Assembly: GCA_035527255.1 (NCBI GenBank)
Contig: DATLAW010000287.1
Location: forward strand, 1-10,093
Reading direction: 5' to 3'
DNA: 10,093 nucleotides
DNA from: Thermohalobaculum sp035527255
Lineage (GTDB): Bacteria > Pseudomonadota > Alphaproteobacteria > Rhodobacterales > Rhodobacteraceae
Under the pieces are notes generated by a model. That model made no database searches and was not told the origin of the DNA. It saw nothing but the letters and a program-made list of their open reading frames with translations. The first letter of the stretch is position 1, and every line of letters begins with the position of its first letter. Shown here piece after piece: positions 1-6,867 of this stretch. Made by a program: the position numbers and the translations under genes.

Positions 1-554
1 CCCTGCAGGATCAGAAAGAATGCCGCCAGTGGCATGGCCGTTCTGGCCGGAGCCAGTGGCGCCATCAGCGCGGTGTCCATCGACCGCTCCCATGTCACCC
101 ATGACTTGACGGTATATTCGGTGGATATCCACAAAAAGAAGACCATCGCCGGGAAATAGAAGGCGAGATAAAGAATCGTATCGACGGTCGCCTGGCGCTC
201 AGGAGACCAATTGCGATAGATGAAATCGGCACGGATATGCACCCCACGCATCAGCGCGTATCCGGCGCCCAGCATGAACATCGAGCCAGCCAGCATCCGG
301 CTGTATTCGAACGAGAAAGATGTTGGAGCGAGGAACAGTTTGCGCGCCACTACCTCGTAGACCATCACGAAGATAATCGGGATCAGCATGAAGCAGGTCA
401 GCCGTCCCACCCACAGGCTGAAGATGTCGATGCCCTTCACGATCGGTCGCATCCAGGGCGTCATATCCTCGGGTGTCTCGCCCGGGTTGGCCTTGCGCTC
501 GGCAATCATCTCGTCCGTGATGTCGAGTTTGCCGACGTCTATCTCGTTGGACAT
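1..554 (-). CDS. TRAP transporter small permease (DctQ type), 3' end outside window
   Basis: This is the small integral-membrane subunit of a tripartite ATP-independent periplasmic transporter, which works with the large DctM permease and the binding protein encoded just upstream. The visible 184 residues start MSNEIDVGKL at the ATG at 554-552. A GGGGG ribosome-binding stretch (563-567) lies 8 nt upstream. An N-terminal cytoplasmic tail of about 43 residues precedes hydrophobic segments near residues 45-69, 85-103, 125-145 and 165 onward, the four-helix plan of the family. The stretch YEVVARKLF...FEYSRMLAG...RGVHIRADF (66-111) has the family pattern of an Arg after helix 1 and an H-x-R-x-D loop after helix 2. 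The gene continues left beyond base 1, and a DctM gene is expected there. The tail resembles the longer small permeases of TakP-like systems; this is a family impression only. Confidence 0.88.
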   Translation of the reverse strand, partial: MSNEIDVGKLDITDEMIAERKANPGETPEDMTPWMRPIVKGIDIFSLWVGRLTCFMLIPIIFVMVYEVVARKLFLAPTSFSFEYSRMLAGSMFMLGAGYALMRGVHIRADFIYRNWSPERQATVDTILYLAFYFPAMVFFLWISTEYTVKSWVTWERSMDTALMAPLAPARTAMPLAAFFLILQ

Positions 555-627
555 GATGATTTCCCCCGGCGCGCGACACTTCCCCGCTTACGAGAGGAGT
601 AGTGTGAGCGAGTAGTGCGAGATTGGT

Positions 628-653
628 TGGCGCGCCGCAACGGCGGCGCGCCA
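628..653 (-). other. Intercistronic GC hairpin between TRAP binding-protein and small-permease genes
   Basis: This is a perfect 11-bp inverted repeat (628-638 with 643-653) around a 4-nt loop. It begins 9 bases past the stop codon of the binding-protein gene and 73 bases before the start of the permease gene. No T-run follows it on the minus strand, so it does not look like a full intrinsic terminator. By analogy with binding-protein transport operons, it probably protects the 3' end of the binding-protein mRNA or partly attenuates transcription, so that more binding protein than permease is made. The structure is read directly; the role is inferred. Confidence 0.7.
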
Positions 654-662
654 TATTTCAGC

Positions 663-1757
663 TTACTTGACGGTGTCGGCGAAGGCTTTGCCGAGCGCTG
701 CATTCGAGGCCTGTGCGCCGGCCCAGAACGGTACCGCGATGGCGGCGAAATCCTTCTGGCTCTGCCAGACCTCGGCGAAGAATGCGTTCTCGGCGGAATT
801 CTTCTCCAGCGACGCTTTGGCCGCTGCCATGTACTCCGAGAAGTAGTCCGCCGGAGTGTCATGCAGGATTACGCCATCGTTCTCGACCAGGCTCTTGAGG
901 GCCTTGCCGTTCTCGTAGATGCGATAGCTCATCGACTTCGACAACGACGCGTTGGCCGCGACCTCGATCGCTTTCTGCTGCATAGGCGTCAGCGAGCGGT
1001 AGACATCGCCGTTGATATAGATGTCAGCGTTGACCACGACCTGATGCAGGCCCTGCAGATAATAGTGCTTCAGCACCTTCTGGAAGCCGAACACCGAGTC
1101 AGGCTTCGGGCAGCACCATTCGGCGGCGTCGATGGTGCCCTTCTCCAGCGCCGGCAGGATGTCGCCGCCGCCCATGGCAACGGCAGCGACGCCGATGTCC
1201 TGGTAGGTCTGGCCGGGGATGCCCGGAGGTGCGCGGAAACGCAGCTTGCGGAAGTCGTCCATCGAGTTGATTGGCTCCTTGAACCAACCGAGCGCCTCGG
1301 GACCGACGGGCTGCAGCATGAAGCCCTTCACATTAACGCCCATCTCGGTCCAGAGCCGGTCGTAAAGCTCCTTGCCGCCGCCATACTGGAACCAGCTGAG
1401 GAAGGCGATGTTGTCGATGCCGACACCGGCGCCCGCGACCGGCGAGCCGAACAGCATCGCTGCCGGGTGTTTGCCAGACCAGTAATGGGTCCAGGCGAAG
1501 CCGCCCTCGATCAGGCCACTATCGACCGCGTCAAGCGTCTCGGCGACGCCAACCACGGCGCCCGCGGGCAGCACCTGGATGATCACCTCGTTGTTTGTCA
1601 AAGCCGCGACATCGGCGGCAAAGTCCTCAAGCATGAAGACTTCGTCGGCCTTGGCCGGGATCACCGATTGGACCCGGATTATGGTCTCAGCCATCGAAAT
1701 GCTGGCCGTCAACGCTGCCGCAGCAGTGCCCAGGGCCAAAGTCTTGAAGATATTCAT
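663..1757 (-). CDS. TRAP transporter solute-binding protein (DctP type, TakP-like)
   Basis: This is the periplasmic substrate-binding subunit of the TRAP system. The preferred start at 1757 gives 364 residues; an ATG two codons earlier (1763) abuts the GGGAGG Shine-Dalgarno with no spacing, whereas the ATG at 1757 has 6 nt. The N terminus (MNIFKTLALG, then an Ala-rich core ending SISMA before ETI) is a clear Sec signal peptide. Family blocks, numbered from the ATG at 1763: the FRKLRFRAPPG segment (171-181), whose Arg175 or Arg177 fits the conserved carboxylate-binding Arg; GGGDILPALEKGTIDAAEW (198-216); and HYYLQGLHQ (233-241). The AEW motif and the following aromatic segment resemble alpha-keto-acid binders such as TakP, so an organic-acid ligand is likely but unproven. 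Two adjacent cysteines (217-218) follow AEW. The TerC gene is upstream and the small permease downstream, all on the same strand. Confidence 0.93.
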   Translation of the reverse strand: MNIFKTLALGTAAAALTASISMAETIIRVQSVIPAKADEVFMLEDFAADVAALTNNEVIIQVLPAGAVVGVAETLDAVDSGLIEGGFAWTHYWSGKHPAAMLFGSPVAGAGVGIDNIAFLSWFQYGGGKELYDRLWTEMGVNVKGFMLQPVGPEALGWFKEPINSMDDFRKLRFRAPPGIPGQTYQDIGVAAVAMGGGDILPALEKGTIDAAEWCCPKPDSVFGFQKVLKHYYLQGLHQVVVNADIYINGDVYRSLTPMQQKAIEVAANASLSKSMSYRIYENGKALKSLVENDGVILHDTPADYFSEYMAAAKASLEKNSAENAFFAEVWQSQKDFAAIAVPFWAGAQASNAALGKAFADTVK

Positions 1758-1763
1758 TTTCAT

Positions 1764-1769
1764 CCTCCC
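1764..1769 (-). promoter_or_regulatory. Ribosome-binding site deciding the start of the TRAP binding-protein gene
   Basis: GGGAGG on the minus strand touches the ATG at 1763 directly but sits 6 nt from the ATG at 1757, so the second ATG is favoured as the real start. Confidence 0.6.
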
Positions 1770-1789
1770 GTTTCAGTTTCAGAACTTGG

Positions 1790-1824
1790 TCCGCAATTGC
1801 GGAATGGCTTCTGCGGATCTCCGC
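1790..1824. promoter_or_regulatory. Palindromes upstream of the TRAP binding-protein gene (candidate operator)
   Basis: TCCGCAATTGCGGA (1790-1803) is a perfect 14-bp palindrome. Next to it GCGGATCTCCGC (1813-1824) has 5-bp arms with a 2-bp spacer and reuses the same GCGGA/TCCGC half-sites, with two GCGGA copies starting 14 bp apart. They lie 33-67 bp before the binding-protein start, in the 115-bp gap after the TerC gene. This fits an internal operator of the operon, or an mRNA structure. No convincing -35/-10 pair was found here. The palindromes are certain; their role is inferred. Confidence 0.45.
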
Positions 1825-1878
1825 CCGCTTGACTGTTTTCACATTAAACGATGGCTGCCTGTTGCCACCGCTGTTCCA

Positions 1879-2508
1879 TCACTTCATTCCCATGAACAGC
1901 GCCATGTCGTCCCAGCTCGAATGAAGCATATCTCCGGCGACGACCACCAACAGGGCGACGCCGACATAACTGATCCATGGGTAGCGCAACAGAACCTTGC
2001 ATACCATGGTGGCGCAGAACGCCATTAGCATGATCGACAGAACCAGACCGAAGACCAGCAATACGCGGTTATCCTGGGCGATACTGGCAACCGCCAACAC
2101 GTTGTCGATCGACATCGAAACATCGGCAATGGTGATGGTCGCCAGCGCCTTCATCAGTGAGCGCCGGTCCTGGGCGGCGCCGCTTCCAACCACTGCGCTG
2201 GTTGCCTCCGCCTTCAGCGCCGAGATGTTGCGAAGTTCCTGGTACAGCTTCAGCGCTACCCAGAGCAGAGCCAGCCCACCGACGAATTTGATCCAGGGGA
2301 TTTCGTACAGATAGGTTGCCACCAGTGCGGCCGCGATCCGGATTGCGACGGCCAGCATCATGCCAAACAGGATGGCGCGGCGCTGCAGGTGGACTGCCAA
2401 CCCGGAGGCCGCCATGCCGATCACCAGCGCATTGTCGCCGGACAACACCACGTCGAGCCAGACAATCGCGGCGAGGTCGGCGAAGATTTCCGCGTCCATC
2501 CAGATCAT
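1879..2508 (-). CDS. TerC/YjbE-family integral membrane protein (putative metal transport)
   Basis: This is a 209-residue multi-span membrane protein of the TerC family, closest in size and layout to the YjbE subgroup. The family's paired acidic motifs are both present: WLDVVLSGDNALVIG (17-31, Asp19, Asp25, Asn26) and IADVSMSIDNVLAVA (127-141, Asp129, Asp135, Asn136). About seven hydrophobic segments are visible, with a polar loop near residues 95-120. Several TerC relatives are linked to Mn2+ export or to metal loading of secreted proteins; the ion here is unknown. Its ATG overlaps the stop of the GMC gene by four bases (ATGA, 2505-2508), which supports this start over the ATG three codons later and implies translational coupling. 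A metal-transport family inside an oxidoreductase/TRAP operon is unexpected. Confidence 0.9.
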   Translation of the reverse strand: MIWMDAEIFADLAAIVWLDVVLSGDNALVIGMAASGLAVHLQRRAILFGMMLAVAIRIAAALVATYLYEIPWIKFVGGLALLWVALKLYQELRNISALKAEATSAVVGSGAAQDRRSLMKALATITIADVSMSIDNVLAVASIAQDNRVLLVFGLVLSIMLMAFCATMVCKVLLRYPWISYVGVALLVVVAGDMLHSSWDDMALFMGMK

Positions 2509-4109
2509 GCGGCCAGCCTCGCCCGCGCGTCTTCGCGGATCATAATTGCTGCTTTCTCGCCGATCATGATCGCCGGGGCGTTGGTGTTTCCAGAGGTTAT
2601 CGTGGGCATGATCGAGGCGTCGGCGACGCGCAGCCCTTCGATGCCACGCACCCGCAGCCGCTCATCTACCACTGCCATGTTGTCTTGCCCCATCCGGCAG
2701 GTGCCGGTGGGGTGATAGATGGTGGTGGCGCGGGCCCGAATCCAGTGCATGATCTCGTCATCGCTGGCGGCCTCCGGCCCCGGCTCCAGCTCGCGCTTCA
2801 GAACCGGCGCCAGCGGTGCCGCCTCGGCAATGCGCCGGCCGATGCGGACACCTTCGACCATGGTCTGGCAGTCGGTCTCGGTGGCCAGGTAATTGGCGAG
2901 AATCTCCGGATGCACACGGGGGTCAGGCGATGAGATGCGCACGTGGCCGCGACTCTCGGGCCGCAGCTGGCAGACCGAGACGGTGAAGGCGGAGAATGGA
3001 TCAAGCCCGTGGCCCGGTGCCTGCGAGCTCAGCGGCTGGATGTGGAACTGAATGTCGGGCGTCGCGCAATCCGGCCGGGTGCGAGCAAACGCGCCCACCT
3101 GACTGGCGCCCATGGTCATCGGACCACGGCGGCGGAAGACGAAATCCATGCCGATCTTCATCCGCCCGACAAAGCTGTTGACCTCGTCGTTCAGCGTCGG
3201 CTCGGTCACCTCGTAGACGGCGCGGGCCTGCAGGTGGTCCTGCAGGTTACCACCGACCCCCGGCAGGTCGCACACCGGTGCGATCCCGTGCATCGCGAGC
3301 AGCGCGCCCGGCCCGACTCCGGACAGTTGCAGGATCTGCGGTGATCCGATTGCGCCCGCAGAAAGAACGATTTCCCGACGGGCCCATACGGTCTCGCTGA
3401 GGCCTGCGCGCTCGATCTCGACCCCGGTCGCACGATGGCCGGCGAAGACTATCCGCCTGGTCAATGCATTGGTCATGATCGTCAGGTTGGGTCGCTGCCG
3501 AGCCGGCTTCAGGTAGGCCGTCGCCGACGAACAGCGCAACCCGTTGCGCATGGTCAGCTGGAAATACCCAACCCCCTCCTGCTCCGGGCCGTTGAAATCA
3601 TCGTTGTGCGGGATGCCGGCGGCGATGGCCGCCTCGATGAACTGGTCGCAGAGGTTCCGATGCGCCCGCATGTCCGAGACCGCCAGCGGCCCGTCGTCGC
3701 CATGCAGATCGTCGCCGCCGCGCTCCTGGCCCTCGGACAGCTTGAACAACGGCAACACGTCCGCCCAGCCCCATCCGGCGTTGCCAAGCTGGCGCCAATG
3801 ATTGAAATCCTCGGCCTGGCCACGGATATACAGCAGCCCGTTCAGGGCACTGGAGCCGCCCAGGACCTTGCCGCGTGGCCATTCGATCTGGCGCCCGTTC
3901 AGCCCAGGGTCCGGCGCGGTACGGTAGCACCAGTCGATTGCCGGGTTGTGCATGGTCTTGAAATAGCCGACCGGGATGTGGATCCAGGGGTTGAGGTCGC
4001 GCCCACCAGCCTCGATCAAGGCGACCGTGACGGCGGGGTCTTCCGACAACCGCGCCGCGACGGCACAGCCGGCGGAGCCGGCGCCAATGACCACATAGTC
4101 GAACTGCAA
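2505..4109 (-). CDS. GMC-family FAD-dependent oxidoreductase (choline/alcohol dehydrogenase-like)
   Basis: This 534-residue flavoenzyme oxidises an alcohol group to an aldehyde, passing electrons from FAD to oxygen or a respiratory acceptor. The ADP-binding fold is at residues 6-20 (VVIGAGSAGCAVAAR) with Glu33 ending the second strand. GMC signature 1 is around 80-98 (GKVLGGSSALNGLLYIRG) and signature 2 around 251-267 (AGAIGSPQILQLSGVGP). The catalytic pair is His466 in IYHPTGTCRMG and Asn510 in SGNTNAP. Length and motifs are complete for a functional enzyme. There is no signal peptide, so it is probably cytoplasmic. It has no betaine-aldehyde dehydrogenase neighbour, which argues against a betA role; AlkJ-like, polyol or pyridoxine-oxidase-like activities remain possible. 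The start codon is TTG. It is transcribed divergently from the IclR gene and appears to head the TerC-TRAP operon. Confidence 0.93.
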   Translation of the reverse strand: MQFDYVVIGAGSAGCAVAARLSEDPAVTVALIEAGGRDLNPWIHIPVGYFKTMHNPAIDWCYRTAPDPGLNGRQIEWPRGKVLGGSSALNGLLYIRGQAEDFNHWRQLGNAGWGWADVLPLFKLSEGQERGGDDLHGDDGPLAVSDMRAHRNLCDQFIEAAIAAGIPHNDDFNGPEQEGVGYFQLTMRNGLRCSSATAYLKPARQRPNLTIMTNALTRRIVFAGHRATGVEIERAGLSETVWARREIVLSAGAIGSPQILQLSGVGPGALLAMHGIAPVCDLPGVGGNLQDHLQARAVYEVTEPTLNDEVNSFVGRMKIGMDFVFRRRGPMTMGASQVGAFARTRPDCATPDIQFHIQPLSSQAPGHGLDPFSAFTVSVCQLRPESRGHVRISSPDPRVHPEILANYLATETDCQTMVEGVRIGRRIAEAAPLAPVLKRELEPGPEAASDDEIMHWIRARATTIYHPTGTCRMGQDNMAVVDERLRVRGIEGLRVADASIMPTITSGNTNAPAIMIGEKAAIMIREDARARLAA

Positions 4110-4114
4110 CGTCT

Positions 4115-4120
4115 CTCCCC
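4115..4120 (-). promoter_or_regulatory. Ribosome-binding site supporting a TTG start for the GMC gene
   Basis: GGGGAG on the minus strand lies 5 nt before the TTG at 4109-4107. The reading frame has its FAD motif beginning at residue 6, so a start further inside would destroy the fold and TTG is the best supported start. Confidence 0.6.
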
Positions 4121-4133
4121 GGCGCGGTGCATA

Positions 4134-4222
4134 CAGACGGTCTGCGAATCTTATTGTTCAGAAAATAGGACTTTAAGTCTCAAAAAAATGAATGCAAGAG
4201 TTTATCTGCTCATGGCGCCATG
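4134..4222. promoter_or_regulatory. Three short palindromes in the GMC/IclR divergent leader (candidate operators)
   Basis: The 126-bp gap between the GMC and IclR starts holds CAGACGGTCTG (4134-4144, 5-1-5 arms), GACTTTAAGTC (4169-4179, 5-1-5 arms) and CATGGCGCCATG (4211-4222, perfect 12-bp). The first two share a GAC...GTC frame with a one-base centre and their centres are 35 bp apart. IclR proteins commonly bind palindromes between their own gene and the divergent target, so these are the natural operator candidates. No clear -35/-10 pair could be assigned. Function is inferred. Confidence 0.45.
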
Positions 4223-4235
4223 CAATACTCAACAC

Positions 4236-5006
4236 ATGACCGACGAGAACGACCGCATCCCAACCAATCTGCGCGCGCTGCTGATTCTCGAGACGCTGGC
4301 GCAGTCCGGGCGCGCCATGACGCCGACCGAACTGGGTGCCGAGATTGGTCTGCCAAAGCCGACGATCCACCGGCTTTGCACGACGCTGGAGGACGAAGGG
4401 TTCTTGGTCCGCGAGCCGCATGATGGCCGTTTGCGCCCCGCCCGTCGCGCCATCCTACTGGCCGCCGGATTGCATACCGCCGCGCGGATCGACATCTCGC
4501 GTCGGCTGGTGCTCAAATACGTCGCCGCGAAGATTGGCGAGACCTGCAACCTGGTCGCGCCTGCCGCCTCTGGCATGATCTATCTCGACCGGGTCGACAC
4601 CCCATGGCCGCTGCGTTTCCAGCTTCCGGTCGGCACCGAAGTGCCGTTCCACTGCACCGCAAGCGGCAAGCTTTTTCTGTCAACCTACAGCGACCGGGCG
4701 CTGGATACGATGCTTGCCAGCCTCGACCTGACGCCGGAGGGGCCGAACGCGGCCACCACACCGGAGGTTCTGCGCCAGCGGCTCGATCAGGTTCGCGCGG
4801 CGGGTTATTCGTTGGATGACGAGGAATTCATGGCCGGAATGATCGCCTTTGCCGTGCCGATCCGTGACCCCGGCGGGCGCTTCATTGCAGCACTCGCCTT
4901 CCATGCGCCGATCCAGCGGATTAGTCTCGAGGCTGGCCGCCAGCATGTTGCGACGCTTCAGGAGGGCGCTGCGCGCATGGAGGCGCTGTTCTTCGCAGAT
5001 ATATGA
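4236..5006 (+). CDS. IclR-family transcriptional regulator
   Basis: This 256-residue regulator has a winged helix-turn-helix at residues 11-78 (NLRALLILETLAQSG...MTPTELGAEIGLPKPTIHRLC...LEDEGFLVRE) followed by the IclR effector-binding domain from about residue 85. That domain includes VPFHCTASGKLFLS (136-149) and YSLDDEEFMAGMIAFAVPI (191-209), both typical of the family. The start is uncertain: in-frame ATGs also occur at 4212 and 4188, and none has a strong Shine-Dalgarno. ATG 4236 (MTDENDRIPT) fits the usual short tail before the HTH and leaves the 4211-4222 palindrome outside the gene. Divergent from the GMC gene and convergent with the dehydrogenase gene, it probably controls the flanking catabolic and transport genes in response to their substrate or an intermediate. 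Confidence 0.93.
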   Translation: MTDENDRIPTNLRALLILETLAQSGRAMTPTELGAEIGLPKPTIHRLCTTLEDEGFLVREPHDGRLRPARRAILLAAGLHTAARIDISRRLVLKYVAAKIGETCNLVAPAASGMIYLDRVDTPWPLRFQLPVGTEVPFHCTASGKLFLSTYSDRALDTMLASLDLTPEGPNAATTPEVLRQRLDQVRAAGYSLDDEEFMAGMIAFAVPIRDPGGRFIAALAFHAPIQRISLEAGRQHVATLQEGAARMEALFFADI

Positions 5007-5011
5007 CTTGG

Positions 5012-6004
5012 CTAGGGTCGAAGTACGACCTTTGACGCCGCCACCCGCCCCGCCAGAAGATCGGCGAACGCCTGCGCCCCGTGATCCAGCGGGCGCTGCT
5101 CGATCCAGCCAAAATCACCCAATTGGCCGGTGAAGATTGCCCGCGCCGCCTCACGGAAATCCGCCATGGTGTAGGTGTAGGTGCCGATCACGGTGATTTC
5201 CTGCAGGGTGATCCGCCGCATGTCGAGCCCGGCGGCGCCGCCCTCCAGTCCGATATGGGCGATGACGCCGCCAGCGCGGGCCAGGCGGCTGGCCGCCACG
5301 CGCGAGGCCTCGCCGCCGAAGGCATCAACCACCAGATCGGCCGAGCCAGGCTCCGGCTGGCCTGCCCGAGGATCGTATACCTGGAACGGCCCCGCCGCCG
5401 TCAGCACCGGGTGCCGGGCGGAGTTGGTCTCGGCAATGTGGATGTCGCGGGCGCCATGCGCCGCCAGGGTCAGCGCCGCGCCGATGCCGATGGCCCCGCC
5501 GCCAATCACCACGACCCGGGCCGCCGCCAGCGGCCGCGCCAGTACTCGCGCCGCCAGGCCCACCGCATGCCAGCCGCAGGCGATCGGCTCGGCCAACGCG
5601 GCGTGCTCGATCGCCACGGCGTCAGGCACCTCGACCAGATTGCGCTCCGAAATGACGATTTTTTCGGCAAAGGCCCCCTCGCGCGGCGCAATCGAGATGA
5701 TCTTGCGCGACGGGCAAATATTGTCACGCCCCTCGATACAGAAATCGCAAATACCACATGAAGTCAAAGGGTTGACCGTGACTCGGCGGCCCTTAAGTTG
5801 GCCGCTCAAGGCGACGCCCGCTGCCTCGTGGCCCAGGATCAAGGGGGGTGGGCGGCGGTCGTCGTGGCCTAGGTAGGCGTGCATGTCGGAGCCGCAGATG
5901 CCGACGGCGTCGACGCGGATCAGGGCTTGGCCCGGGTCGGCAACGGGATCGGCGACCTGGCGGAGTTCCAGCGTTTTTGGGGCGGTATAGACGAGAGCTT
6001 TCAT
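5012..6004 (-). CDS. Zinc-dependent medium-chain alcohol/polyol dehydrogenase (MDR family)
   Basis: This 330-residue dehydrogenase oxidises a secondary alcohol or polyol with NAD(P)+. The N-terminal GroES-like domain has catalytic zinc ligands Cys37 (GICGSD), His59-Glu60 (LGHEAAG) and Glu139 (AEP). All four structural zinc cysteines are present in a C-x2-C-x2-C-x7-C lobe (83, 86, 89, 97). The Rossmann domain begins at VVVIGGGAIGIGAA (164-177), and Glu192 near the end of the second strand favours NAD+ over NADP+. The pattern matches sorbitol, threonine, butanediol and idonate dehydrogenase relatives; the substrate cannot be chosen. The ATG overlaps the upstream SDR stop by four bases (ATGA, 6001-6004), so the two are coupled. 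The stop is only five bases from the convergent IclR stop. Confidence 0.92.
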   Translation of the reverse strand: MKALVYTAPKTLELRQVADPVADPGQALIRVDAVGICGSDMHAYLGHDDRRPPPLILGHEAAGVALSGQLKGRRVTVNPLTSCGICDFCIEGRDNICPSRKIISIAPREGAFAEKIVISERNLVEVPDAVAIEHAALAEPIACGWHAVGLAARVLARPLAAARVVVIGGGAIGIGAALTLAAHGARDIHIAETNSARHPVLTAAGPFQVYDPRAGQPEPGSADLVVDAFGGEASRVAASRLARAGGVIAHIGLEGGAAGLDMRRITLQEITVIGTYTYTMADFREAARAIFTGQLGDFGWIEQRPLDHGAQAFADLLAGRVAASKVVLRP

Positions 6005-6768
6005 TTTGCGGTGAATCCTCCATCGACGTAGAGAACCTGCCCGGTGACATAGTCGGAGGCGGGCGAGGCCAGGAACAGAAGTGGGCCGATCAGATCCTGC
6101 ATCGTTCCGTTGCGGCCGACGCAGGTCTGGGCTGCGTTTTTCGCGGCGATTTCGGGGTTATCGAAAACCGGCGCGCTTAGCTCGGTCGGGAAGAAACCTG
6201 GTGCCAGGGCGTTGCAGGCGATGCCGTGTTGCGACCATGCTTCGGCCATTGCGCGGGTCAGTTGCGCGACTCCGGATTTCGAGGCGCCATAGGAGATACC
6301 ATTCGGAAAAGCACGTTCGGTTTGCAGCGAGGCGATGTTGATAACTCGGCCCCAACCCTTTGCTTTCATGAACGGAACCAGCGCCTGCGCCAGAAAAAAC
6401 GGGGCCGCGAGGTTCAGGTTCAGGGTCAGAGACCAGTCGGCCAGCGTGACCTCGTCGGCATGAATCCGGGTGTTGATTCCGGCGGCGGAGAGCAAGATAT
6501 CGGGCGGACCAAAGGGCAGGGAGATCTGCGCCGCGATATTGGCAATTGCCGCGAGGTCGCCTAGATCTGCGGTCACGGTGGCGGTGTCGGCGGCGGTCTC
6601 GGCGGCAGCCTCGGCTTGCCAGGCTTCCAGCCGATCGCCGCGCCGCGCGACACCAATCACGCGAGCCCCGGCTGCGGCCAACGCGGTGGCCATGGCCCGG
6701 CCGATTCCGGAGCTGGCGCCGCTGACGCAGGCGACCCGTCCGGCGACCGAGAAGGGATCTGAATTCAT
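6001..6768 (-). CDS. Short-chain dehydrogenase/reductase (SDR)
   Basis: This 255-residue classical SDR has the cofactor motif GASSGIG (17-23), an SAAG version of the NNAG motif (94-97), Asn117 or Asn119 in the helix-4 position, and the catalytic Ser147, Tyr160 and Lys164 (YGASK). The end, YVTGQVLYVDGGFTAK, is typical of the family. The general look is like gluconate 5-dehydrogenase and 3-oxoacyl reductase relatives, so sugar-acid or hydroxyacid chemistry is plausible but unproven. The ATG at 6768 (MNSDPF) is chosen: the GTG at 6813 would add 15 residues with no fold role and would overlap the candidate -10 box. An AAAGG stretch lies about 10 nt upstream. It is the first gene of a two-gene unit with the zinc dehydrogenase and is divergent from the MFS gene. 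Confidence 0.93.
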   Translation of the reverse strand: MNSDPFSVAGRVACVSGASSGIGRAMATALAAAGARVIGVARRGDRLEAWQAEAAAETAADTATVTADLGDLAAIANIAAQISLPFGPPDILLSAAGINTRIHADEVTLADWSLTLNLNLAAPFFLAQALVPFMKAKGWGRVINIASLQTERAFPNGISYGASKSGVAQLTRAMAEAWSQHGIACNALAPGFFPTELSAPVFDNPEIAAKNAAQTCVGRNGTMQDLIGPLLFLASPASDYVTGQVLYVDGGFTAK

Positions 6769-6812
6769 CTTCAACCAGCCTTTCAACCGGCGCTGGGCCG
6801 GGATCGGTGACA

Positions 6813-6841
6813 CTAGTTCCCGCTCAGGGCCAAGGGGTCAA
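6813..6841 (-). promoter_or_regulatory. Candidate sigma70-type promoter for the SDR-dehydrogenase unit
   Basis: On the minus strand TTGACC (6841-6836) is followed after 17 bases by AACTAG (6818-6813). This predicts a leader of roughly 40 nt before the ATG at 6768. The -35 is good and the -10 weak, so an activator may be needed. Confidence 0.35.
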
Positions 6842-6867
6842 TGGCAAATTTGGGCTGGGAATCCGAC

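Noticed and set aside
597..617. Two GAGTAGTG copies 13 bp apart upstream of the small-permease gene
   Set aside because: Only two 8-bp copies, no promoter context and inside an operon, so chance is a sufficient explanation.
615..1832. Long plus-strand frame opposite the TRAP binding-protein gene
   Set aside because: It has no domain, its composition is typical of an antisense shadow, and the minus strand encodes a complete signal-peptide-bearing TRAP protein.
3435..4235. Upstream extension of the IclR frame to give a 523-residue protein
   Set aside because: It overlaps the well-supported GMC gene on the other strand, and its sequence before about 4188 has no domain. The HTH begins shortly after the ATG at 4236.
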